Origin: Nitratireductor sp.
Lineage (GTDB): Bacteria > Pseudomonadota > Alphaproteobacteria > Rhizobiales > Rhizobiaceae
Reading direction: 5' to 3'
Length of the DNA stretch: 64,000 nt
Assembly (NCBI GenBank): GCA_017854535.1
Contig: JAFMHL010000007.1
Location: forward strand, 34,608-98,607
A program made the translations under genes and the position numbers. Within the stretch, counting starts at the first letter, position 1. Each line of letters opens with the position of its first letter. The notes under the pieces were generated by a model, which saw only the letters and a list, made by a program, of their open reading frames with translations, was not told the DNA's origin and made no database searches. Of this stretch, positions 58,082-64,000 are shown one piece after another.

Positions 58082-59379
58082 AATGCGCCCTCCTTTGCTG
58101 CTGCTTTGGTTTTGCGTGCAAAGCGTGGAATGAAATAGGCGCCGAGCAACATCAGTACGCCAACACCCAGATAAAACAGGCTTGTATCAAGCAAGTTGCC
58201 AAGGGTTTCGAAATAGATCAACAGCATCACAGCGCTGAAGCCCGCAAACCCAAGCGAGGTCAATTGCCTATACTCAATGCGCCAGCCCATTCGTATGGTC
58301 CAGATGCTCATGGCCAGCATGAAAGCTTCCATAATAAACGGCACGCGACTTGCCGAACCTGCCAAAGCTATTGATATGCCCGCAAAGACACCTGTAACCA
58401 GCACATCGTATCTATGGGTGTTATTCGATTGCTTGGCAAAATATGCCAATCCTGCACAAATTAACAAGCCAATGAAGCCCGGCAAATAATGTGCCGATAC
58501 CATCCGCCAAGAACCGTTCCAGCGCATATCGGTCGCCATATACCACATGAAAACCAGGCCAGCGATGAGTATCATAAGATAGACCAAGGCCGGTGGTTCA
58601 AAACTTTTCAGATATTGCGGCCCGCCAAGCGATAGCAATGTGAGACACACGGCAACAAAGCTGCACGCCAGAATAATTTGCAGTGGTAACAAATTTTGTT
58701 GGCCGCCGGGTCCGTCAATTGAAAAGGCCACCACATATAAAAGCCAAAACACCAAGGCTGCGCTAAGCAATTGCGCTGTATAACGGCTGGAAAGCCACCA
58801 TGCTCCCGCCGCACCAACCAACCAGTAGAAAATATAGCTATATTCCATGGTCTTGCGACTGCCGAACAATTCGAAGTCCATGACGGACCAAAGCGTAATG
58901 AGCACCACATAAAAAGCAAGCGCGGGAACAGAGCGTGTTGCCAATGCTGCAAAGCCTGTTCCAACTGCCCAAAGCCAAACAGCGTCTTTGGGCGATCCTT
59001 GTATATGATAGATTTGACCAATCAACATGATCGACGCCCCAAACATCGCACATGCCAGCATCACAAACAATTGTGCGGGCCATTCCTGTTTTCGAGATTT
59101 GAAGAAGACTGAAGCGCCCCAGCTGGCCCACAAAGCAGCAAATAAAAGACCAACACGTGCTAAAGAGCTCATCTTGTCCCAATTAGCGCCTACAAAGGTC
59201 ATGACACCAAATGCAAGGCAGATGACACCAAGCAACATGGTGATCCAAGTGAAAGATCGTGCTTTCCCCGATGTTGAAACGTCATCACGCAGTGTTTTGG
59301 CAAGCGATGCTTCTATCAATCCACGTTGCTGCCAGCCTTCTAATGCCGATAATACAGCATTCTTTCGATTCCAAATCAC
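58078..59379 (-). CDS. DUF2157 multi-pass membrane protein
   Basis: 433 residues. A soluble start (LSALEGWQQRGLIEASLAKTLRDDV) matches the DUF2157 N-terminal helix pair, followed by about 12 hydrophobic segments, with the conserved FGASIMLIGQIYHIQGSPKDAVWLWAVG stretch. Overlaps the GDYXXLXY gene by ATGA. Function of the family is unknown. Confidence 0.85.
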   Translation of the reverse strand: MIWNRKNAVLSALEGWQQRGLIEASLAKTLRDDVSTSGKARSFTWITMLLGVICLAFGVMTFVGANWDKMSSLARVGLLFAALWASWGASVFFKSRKQEWPAQLFVMLACAMFGASIMLIGQIYHIQGSPKDAVWLWAVGTGFAALATRSVPALAFYVVLITLWSVMDFELFGSRKTMEYSYIFYWLVGAAGAWWLSSRYTAQLLSAALVFWLLYVVAFSIDGPGGQQNLLPLQIILACSFVAVCLTLLSLGGPQYLKSFEPPALVYLMILIAGLVFMWYMATDMRWNGSWRMVSAHYLPGFIGLLICAGLAYFAKQSNNTHRYDVLVTGVFAGISIALAGSASRVPFIMEAFMLAMSIWTIRMGWRIEYRQLTSLGFAGFSAVMLLIYFETLGNLLDTSLFYLGVGVLMLLGAYFIPRFARKTKAAAKEGAL

Positions 59380-59913
59380 TTTATCATCCCCAATTCAACA
59401 TCATGGCACGTGTATGAGTCGTTTTTCGAAACAAGTTACATCCTAGAGATATTTTTAAGCTTAGCAATTTCCCTAAATTTGATCAGAATTTGTCTAGAGA
59501 GATTCGTTTTGGCCTGAAGCATTGCAAAAAACTCATTCCAGAAGATTGATTTTTAAGGAAAATGCCCCTTCGAATCGTTGTTTAGGGTTCGAAGAAGAGG
59601 TTATTTTTACGATTTTCGATAATTTTAGCTCTCAAAAGATCCCACAAAATGCCTCCAAAGGGTTGCCAAATCCCCGATTTTTAACCAACTGATAACGAAT
59701 AAGGCAGGAAATGCCGCGTTGTGGCATTTCTTGTGGCAAGATTATGCCGCATTGCAGCAAACGCATAGCACCATTGCGCTTTTGGCACTGGTATTACGTA
59801 TACGTCAAAGCTATATCTACCTCATCAAACAACGCAGAGAGTAGTTCGCCGAAACGAAAATGTTTCTCCAGACCAAATCGAGCACAACAAAAACCAGAAG
59901 AAGGAATATAAAG
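59380..59913. other. Long region upstream of the DUF1127-small RNA locus
   Basis: 534 bases without a credible gene. TTCGAA occurs twice (59569 and 59588) and lies inside a CTTCGAA/TTCGAAG inverted repeat with a 13-base spacer. At 59708-59730 GAAATGCC and GGCATTTC form a perfect 8-bp hairpin with a 7-base loop. No clear heat-shock or EcfG-type promoter could be identified by eye. A 66-codon frame at 59711-59911 lacks a binding site and looks random. Confidence 0.4.
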
Positions 59914-60054
59914 ATGAACGTCATCGGAACATTCAAAAACTGGCGCTCTTACCGTCGCACTGTCACGGAACTTGGCGCTCTTTCAAACCGCGAATTGGAC
60001 GATCTAGGCATCAACCGCTCAGAGATCCCATTCATAGCCAGACGCGCTCGCTAA
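59914..60054 (+). CDS. DUF1127 (YjiS-like) small RNA-binding-type protein
   Basis: 46 residues, arginine-rich: FKNWRSYRRTVTELGALSNRELDDLGINRSEIPFIARRAR is the whole DUF1127 domain (RELxDLGxxRxxI). ATG 59914 has AAGGA about 8 bases upstream. The Rhodobacter sphaeroides DUF1127 protein CcaF1 binds RNA and is co-transcribed with CcsR small RNAs; here three CCUCCUCCC hairpins begin 15 bases after the stop codon, so this is probably the equivalent gene. This equivalence rests on context and domain, not on alignment. Confidence 0.9.
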   Translation: MNVIGTFKNWRSYRRTVTELGALSNRELDDLGINRSEIPFIARRAR

Positions 60055-60068
60055 TAGCGAGTAATAAT

Positions 60069-60102
60069 TTCCAGACCTTCTCCTCCTCCCATAGGTCTGG
60101 AA
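60069..60102 (+). ncRNA. Cuckoo-type small RNA hairpin 1 (CCUCCUCCC loop)
   Basis: TTCCAGACC and GGTCTGGAA form a perfect 9-bp stem with a 16-base pyrimidine-rich loop containing exactly CCTCCTCCC at 60082-60090. Starts 15 bases after the DUF1127 stop. The loop is anti-Shine-Dalgarno-like, the hallmark of CcsR/cuckoo RNAs. Confidence 0.8.
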
Positions 60103-60106
60103 TTAA

Positions 60107-60150
60107 GGTCCGCTAAAGCCTCCTCTCCTCCCAGGGAATGGCGTAGGACC
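60107..60150 (+). ncRNA. Cuckoo-type small RNA hairpin 2
   Basis: GGTCC (60107-60111) pairs with GGACC (60146-60150), extended by two inner pairs past a TA bulge. The large loop carries CCTCCTCTCCTCCC (60119-60132), whose last nine bases match CCTCCTCCC at 8 of 9 positions. The stem is weaker than in the other two hairpins. Confidence 0.7.
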
Positions 60151-60155
60151 AAATC

Positions 60156-60194
60156 AAAGCGCCCACTGCACCTCCTCCCGCAGTGGGCGTTTTT
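60156..60194 (+). ncRNA. Cuckoo-type small RNA hairpin 3, also intrinsic terminator
   Basis: CGCCCACTGC and GCAGTGGGCG form a perfect 10-bp stem, extended by a G-T and three A-T pairs, around the 10-base loop ACCTCCTCCC (CCTCCTCCC at 60171-60179), and the stem runs into TTTTT. It both carries the motif and ends the DUF1127-small RNA transcript. Confidence 0.85.
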
Positions 60195-60296
60195 GTATCT
60201 GCAATCAAATGTAATGCGATGTTATCGAAATTTTTGAAACTCTGGGGACGTTCGGTTCGTTGGACCCAAACTCATTCAATTCAAAGGGCGCACTTC

Positions 60297-60683
60297 ATGA
60301 AACTCAATACAATTCTTTTCTCAGCATTATTGTTAGCCACATCTGGATCAGGCGCATTCGCCGAACGGCTGGACCAAAAGGAAATCGTTGATTTCATTGG
60401 TGGTAAAAAGGTTCTTTTGGCAACTGGCTACGGCATTGAATTCCCGATGTATTATCGCGCCAACGGCTCTGTAACCGGCGATGGCGAAGGTACAACTCTA
60501 GGAAAGTTTTTCGCACCAAAGGAAACTGGCAGATGGTGGGTTGATGGCAGTCAAATGTGCCAGCAGTTTCCAACATGGTATGATGGAAAGCCCCTGTGTT
60601 TTGAATTGAAGCGCACCGGCGACACAACCATGATCTGGTATCGCGAAGACGGAAAAAAAGGAACTGCCCGCATTTCTGGCTAG
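60297..60683 (+). CDS. Secreted protein of unknown function
   Basis: 128 residues with a signal peptide ending at GAFA. The mature part has a repeated pattern of aromatic and glycine residues (YGIEFPMYYRANGSVTGDGEG, ETGRWWVDGSQMCQQFPTWYDGKPLCFEL) with two cysteines that may pair. The shape recalls small periplasmic lipocalin-like or dihydrofolate-reductase-neighbour proteins, but no family is claimed. AAAGGGCG precedes ATG 60297. Closed by a strong terminator. Confidence 0.7.
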   Translation: MKLNTILFSALLLATSGSGAFAERLDQKEIVDFIGGKKVLLATGYGIEFPMYYRANGSVTGDGEGTTLGKFFAPKETGRWWVDGSQMCQQFPTWYDGKPLCFELKRTGDTTMIWYREDGKKGTARISG

Positions 60684-60703
60684 TTACGATAAATCTTTGA
60701 ACC

Positions 60704-60732
60704 AAAAAGCCGCATTTAATGCGGCTTTTTTT
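60704..60732 (+). terminator. Strong intrinsic terminator
   Basis: AAAAAGCCGCAT and ATGCGGCTTTTT form a 12-bp perfect stem with a 3-base loop, followed by TT (seven T in all), 20 bases after the secreted-protein stop. Confidence 0.92.
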
Positions 60733-60811
60733 ATGCGCTTCGGTTATTTCTTGAAGTTAGACCGCCTTCCCCCTATTCATAAACAAAAGCACTAATTTGA
60801 AACGGAAATTC

Positions 60812-62245
60812 ATGACTCAAAAACTACATATCATTGGTGGCGGCCTAGCAGGCTCTGAGGCCGCTTGGCAGGCAGCGGAAATGGGCGTGAAGGTCGTCAT
60901 GCATGAAATGCGGGGCGTAAGAGGCACCGATGCGCACCAAACGGATCACCTTGCTGAATTGGTATGTTCAAACTCCTTTCGCTCTGATGACGCGGAAACA
61001 AATGCTGTAGGCGTGTTACATGCGGAAATGCGCTTGGCGGATTCTCTGATCATGCGTTGCGGTGATAAGCACCAAGTGCCAGCAGGAAGCGCACTTGCTG
61101 TTGACCGCGATGGCTTTAGCGCTGCCGTTACACAGGAAATCCATAATCATCCTAATATCGAAGTGATCCGCGAAGAAGTCACAGGATTGCCGCCTAAGGA
61201 ATGGGGCCCAACCATTATTGCAACTGGACCTTTAACAGCGCCTTCATTGGCAGAGGAAATCGCAAAAGCGACTGGTGCAGACTCATTGGCATTCTTCGAT
61301 GCGATTGCGCCTATTGTTCATTTCGAATCCATCGACTTCAAAAAAGCATGGTTTCAATCCCGCTATGATAAAGTGGGTCCGGGCGGCACAGGCAAGGATT
61401 ATATCAACTGCCCCATGAATGAAGAGCAGTATAATGCGTTCATGGATGCGCTTTTGGAAGGTGAAAAAGTAGAATTCAAGCAATGGGAAAATGTGCCCTA
61501 TTTTGATGGCTGCCTTCCTATCGAAGTTATGGCCGAGCGCGGGCGTGAAACATTGCGTCACGGGCCGATGAAGCCAATGGGCTTAACCAATGAACATGAT
61601 CCGGAAAACAAACCTTACGCAGTCGTGCAACTACGCCAGGACAATGCTCTTGGCACTTTGTATAATATGGTCGGTTTTCAAACCAAGTTGAAATATGGAG
61701 AGCAGACCAGGATCTTCAAAACCATTCCAGCACTGGAGAATGCCGAGTTCGCAAGACTAGGTGGCTTGCACCGGAATACTTATCTCAACTCACCTCAACT
61801 CTTAGATGAGAAATTGTCCTTAAAAGGTTATAATCATATACGTTTTGCCGGTCAAATTACCGGCTGCGAGGGATATATTGAAAGCGCATCTATAGGCATT
61901 CTGGCAGCCAGGTTTGCGGCTTCTGAAATACTAGGCAAGTCTATCGAAATTCCTCCTATTACGACGGCAATGGGCGCCCTGCTCCATCACATCACCACTG
62001 GCCATGTATCTTATGATGAAGATGGCACTAGCAATGAAAAGAACCGCCGATCATTCCAGCCTATGAATGTGAATTTTGGTCTGTTTCCGCCTATTGACAA
62101 AACCCAATTGAAAAAACCGGAAGGTCAAAAACGCTGGCGCGGCAAAGAAAAGCAGACTGCGAAGAAACGCGTATATTCAGCGCGCGCTTTGGAGCATTTC
62201 AAACAATGGCTCGACGGCCAAGAAACCCTTCAAGCTGCGGAGTAA
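60812..62245 (+). CDS. trmFO: Folate/FAD-dependent tRNA (uracil-54) methyltransferase TrmFO
   Basis: Forms ribothymidine at position 54 of tRNA using methylenetetrahydrofolate and FADH2. FAD-binding start [33 protein letters not shown] (conserved Cys), KDYINCPM and the C-terminal [16 protein letters not shown] segment are all present. 477 residues. ATG 60812 with ACGGAAA upstream is preferred over TTG 60797. Ends with a basic region then overlaps nothing; the crotonase starts 9 bases later. Confidence 0.95.
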   Translation: MTQKLHIIGGGLAGSEAAWQAAEMGVKVVMHEMRGVRGTDAHQTDHLAELVCSNSFRSDDAETNAVGVLHAEMRLADSLIMRCGDKHQVPAGSALAVDRDGFSAAVTQEIHNHPNIEVIREEVTGLPPKEWGPTIIATGPLTAPSLAEEIAKATGADSLAFFDAIAPIVHFESIDFKKAWFQSRYDKVGPGGTGKDYINCPMNEEQYNAFMDALLEGEKVEFKQWENVPYFDGCLPIEVMAERGRETLRHGPMKPMGLTNEHDPENKPYAVVQLRQDNALGTLYNMVGFQTKLKYGEQTRIFKTIPALENAEFARLGGLHRNTYLNSPQLLDEKLSLKGYNHIRFAGQITGCEGYIESASIGILAARFAASEILGKSIEIPPITTAMGALLHHITTGHVSYDEDGTSNEKNRRSFQPMNVNFGLFPPIDKTQLKKPEGQKRWRGKEKQTAKKRVYSARALEHFKQWLDGQETLQAAE

Positions 62246-62253
62246 GACCTTTT

Positions 62254-63075
62254 ATGGAATCGACATTCTTCAAAATCGAGATAGACGGACCTGTTGGTAT
62301 TCTAACCATGAACCGACCTGAAAAAGCCAACGGCATGTCTCCAGATTTTTGGAAGGATTTGCCACGTTTGGTTCGAGAATTGGACGCTGATCCAAAAATT
62401 CGCGCATTGGTTTTGGCTGGCGAAGGAAAACATTTTACCGGCGGAATGGACCTATCGAGTTTCAACGATATAGCCGAAGTGACAAAGGGAGAGCCGGCAC
62501 GGGCGGCCTATGCCCTTCGCAAGGTTATTTTAAAACTTCAAGACAGCTTCAACGCACTTGAAGAAGCCAGATTCCCAGTGATTGCTGCTATTCAAGGCGC
62601 ATGCCTTGGTGCTGGCATCGATATGACATCAGCTTGTGATATCCGCCTGTGCAGCAAAGATGCATATTTTGGCATTGAAGAGATACATATCGGTATGACC
62701 GCAGATGTTGGCACTCTTCAGCGCCTGCCCAAGCTAATTGCGCCGGGCATTGTTAAAGAACTCACCTATACAGGACGGCGCTTTTCCCCAGAAGAAGCCT
62801 TGTCTTGGGGCTTTGTGAACAGCATTCAAAGCGATCACGCATCAACATTAGCTGCAGCAAGGGAATTGGCGCACCTAATTGCTGTCAAGTCACCCATTGC
62901 TATTTCTGGCGCCAAAAAAGCCTTGGACTATGCCCGTGATCACTCAGTTACAGACGGCCTTGATCAGATAGCCACTTGGAACGCAGCTATGTTGCGTCCC
63001 GAGGAGCTTATGACAGCCCTTCAGGCCAAAATGGCCAAGAAGGAAGCTGTGTTTGCCGATCTAATAGCTGGATAA
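62254..63075 (+). CDS. Crotonase-family enzyme, dienoyl-CoA isomerase-like
   Basis: 273 residues. Oxyanion-hole segments EGKHFTGGMDLSSF and IQGACLGAGIDMTSACDIRL, and the catalytic stretch GIEEIHIGMTADVGTLQRLPKLI. The TADVGTLQRLP motif, with the Asp and Glu positions, is characteristic of delta3,5-delta2,4-dienoyl-CoA isomerase (ECH1), which acts in beta-oxidation of odd-position unsaturated fatty acids. General enoyl-CoA hydratase is the alternative. Nine bases after trmFO, GGAG lies 12 bases before the ATG. Confidence 0.86.
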   Translation: MESTFFKIEIDGPVGILTMNRPEKANGMSPDFWKDLPRLVRELDADPKIRALVLAGEGKHFTGGMDLSSFNDIAEVTKGEPARAAYALRKVILKLQDSFNALEEARFPVIAAIQGACLGAGIDMTSACDIRLCSKDAYFGIEEIHIGMTADVGTLQRLPKLIAPGIVKELTYTGRRFSPEEALSWGFVNSIQSDHASTLAAARELAHLIAVKSPIAISGAKKALDYARDHSVTDGLDQIATWNAAMLRPEELMTALQAKMAKKEAVFADLIAG

Positions 63076-63084
63076 TATCAAGAC

Positions 63085-63492
63085 TTATCGCATAACCATG
63101 ACATTGCATTTGGCATGGCGCACGACACGGGCCGCAGTTGACCCTATAAGATAATCCTGCCAACCAGGTTTGTGCGACGCAATGACAATGGCATCAACCT
63201 TTTGCTCTTCCGCAAGGTTGAGAATGGCAGATGCCGCATGGCCCTCACCGATTTCCGTTGTCACTTTGCCTGACAATCCCTTCGCGATTTCATCCAATTT
63301 GGTTCTTGATCGTTCAATCGTTTCGCCAACAAAATTAACCGGAATTTCTGCTTGGACGTAAGCCGGGATTGTTTCGACCGCGTTCATAAGGATTATCTCA
63401 CCATCAGGTGATAGCATTCTCGCGGCTGCAACCATGGCATCGACGCGCTCAAGATGACTAATATCGATAGGCACCAAAACTTTCTTATACAT
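63085..63492 (-). CDS. Universal stress protein, single domain
   Basis: 135 residues, one UspA domain: KKVLVPIDISHLERVDAMVAAARML at the start and the nucleotide-binding end VDAIVIASHKPGWQDYLIGSTAARVVRHAKCNVMVMR. The usual G-x2-G-x9-G-S/T site is altered (SHKPGW...GSTA). ATG 63492 has an excellent AAGGAGG upstream. A FixK-type box lies 58 bases upstream. Confidence 0.9.
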   Translation of the reverse strand: MYKKVLVPIDISHLERVDAMVAAARMLSPDGEIILMNAVETIPAYVQAEIPVNFVGETIERSRTKLDEIAKGLSGKVTTEIGEGHAASAILNLAEEQKVDAIVIASHKPGWQDYLIGSTAARVVRHAKCNVMVMR

Positions 63493-63550
63493 CACAGTCC
63501 TCCTTGGGTTGAGACTGTCATGATAGAACCACGGTTTGTTGTTTGAAGCT

Positions 63551-63564
63551 TTGCGCTAGATCAA
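63551..63564 (-). promoter_or_regulatory. FixK/Fnr-type box before the second Usp gene
   Basis: On the plus strand TTGC-GCTAGA-TCAA fits the FixK2-type consensus TTG[AC]-N6-[TG]CAA, and the pair TTG...ATCAA matches the Fnr consensus at 8 of 10 positions. It lies 58 bases before the Usp start, close to the 55 bases seen at the other Usp gene. Confidence 0.6.
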
Positions 63565-63577
63565 ACGGTAACTCGAA

Positions 63578-64000
63578 TTATTTAGAGGGCAACTCCGGCA
63601 AACCAGCCATGCCTGACGTGTCTGGGTTTAGAGCTACATATTCAGCCTTAAGCGCAGCAGAATCCTTCCGCGAGCCATCATGGCTCCACCCGGGCGGCAT
63701 ATAGATATATCTAAGACGATCCATGATTGACAAACCGGGCTTTAAAACGTCTTGCCAAAGCGCTATCCATTCATGAAACGCAACTTTGATGGGGTTAAAC
63801 GTCCCAATATTCTTGACAATCCCGTAGCGTGGTTGGTCCTCAGGCAATTCCTCAACAAATGTTCCAAACATTCTATCCCAGATGATCAATGTTCCTGCAT
63901 AATTAGCATCAAGGTAACGCGGATTAGTGGCATGGTGGACCCTATGATGGGACGGGGTGTTGAACAGAAATTCAATCGGCGCGGGCAATTTTCGAACAGT
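63578..64000 (-). CDS. Fatty acid hydroxylase/sterol desaturase family protein (partial)
   Basis: C-terminal 140 residues of a membrane di-iron hydroxylase; the frame stays open to the window edge. The histidine motif TPSHHRVHHATNPRYLDANYAGTL and WDRMFGTF are diagnostic of the family. The last 80 residues are a soluble extension. The N-terminal membrane helices and first histidine motif lie outside the window. Confidence 0.87.
   Translation of the reverse strand, partial: TVRKLPAPIEFLFNTPSHHRVHHATNPRYLDANYAGTLIIWDRMFGTFVEELPEDQPRYGIVKNIGTFNPIKVAFHEWIALWQDVLKPGLSIMDRLRYIYMPPGWSHDGSRKDSAALKAEYVALNPDTSGMAGLPELPSK

Noticed and set aside
59782..59817. TTGGCA and TATATC as a promoter before DUF1127
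   Set aside because: The spacer is 24 bases, too long for a sigma-70 promoter.
59711..59911. 66-codon plus-strand frame before the DUF1127 gene
   Set aside because: No ribosome binding site, random-looking composition, and it overlaps the hairpin and the DUF1127 binding site.
1..64000. tRNA, rRNA, CRISPR, insertion sequence or prophage
   Set aside because: Intergenic stretches were read for cloverleaf signatures, regular repeats, transposase frames and terminal repeats; none was found.

Overview
The window is a continuous stretch of chromosome from an alphaproteobacterium, most likely a member of the Hyphomicrobiales (Rhizobiales). Supporting signs are the block dusB-ntrB-ntrC-ntrY-ntrX-trkA-hfq-hflX, the lipid A operon that uses lpxI, a fused ispDF gene, a two-domain NtrY, a GTTC-N7-GTTC SOS box and a DUF1127 gene followed by CCUCCUCCC small RNAs. 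Base composition looks moderate (mid-40s percent GC by eye), low for terrestrial rhizobia. No rRNA, tRNA, CRISPR array, insertion sequence or prophage was found. This is core chromosome with small accessory genes between core blocks.

Layout. 1-8.8 kb: envelope operon cdsA(end)-rseP-bamA-lpxD-fabZ-lpxA-lpxI-lpxB (outer membrane protein assembly and lipid A synthesis). 8.8-10.6 kb: pncC/cinA and ispDF on the minus strand. 10.6-23.7 kb: nitrogen two-component genes, potassium uptake (trkA, trkH), hfq, hflX and a PH-domain membrane protein. 23.7-29.2 kb: mazG, a metaxin-like GST, a class D beta-lactamase homologue, a tandem universal stress protein behind a perfect Fnr/FixK box, and an L,D-transpeptidase. 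29.2-37.3 kb: minus-strand block rlpA-dacA-tmk-holB-metG-tatD-MBL-mgsA. 37.7-40.4 kb: a small membrane ORF, a degenerate APH-like kinase, a LysE exporter and a cNMP-binding membrane protein. 40.5-52.4 kb: gyrA, a PP2C-like phosphatase, marC, a CDF transporter, a KefB/C-type antiporter, an iron alcohol dehydrogenase, tenA and a glyoxalase-fold protein. 52.4-57.5 kb: ssb, a PAP2 protein and uvrA, with an SOS box next to ssb. 57.5-64 kb: a DUF2157/GDYXXLXY pair, the DUF1127-small RNA locus, trmFO, a dienoyl-CoA isomerase-like crotonase, a second universal stress protein with a FixK-type box, and the end of a sterol desaturase gene.

The most notable locus is 59.9-60.2 kb. A 46-codon DUF1127 gene is followed at once by three consecutive hairpins whose loops carry CCUCCUCCC or a one-base variant. 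The last hairpin is also an intrinsic terminator. This matches the 'cuckoo' (CcsR-type) stress small RNAs that are co-transcribed with the DUF1127 protein CcaF1 in Rhodobacter. Hfq, a possible partner, is encoded in the same window.

Genes are densely packed. Same-strand neighbours often overlap by 1-4 bases, and three convergent pairs overlap inside their stop codons (CTAG twice, TTAG once). Start positions below were chosen from ribosome binding sites and family N-termini, so several are shorter than the longest open frame.
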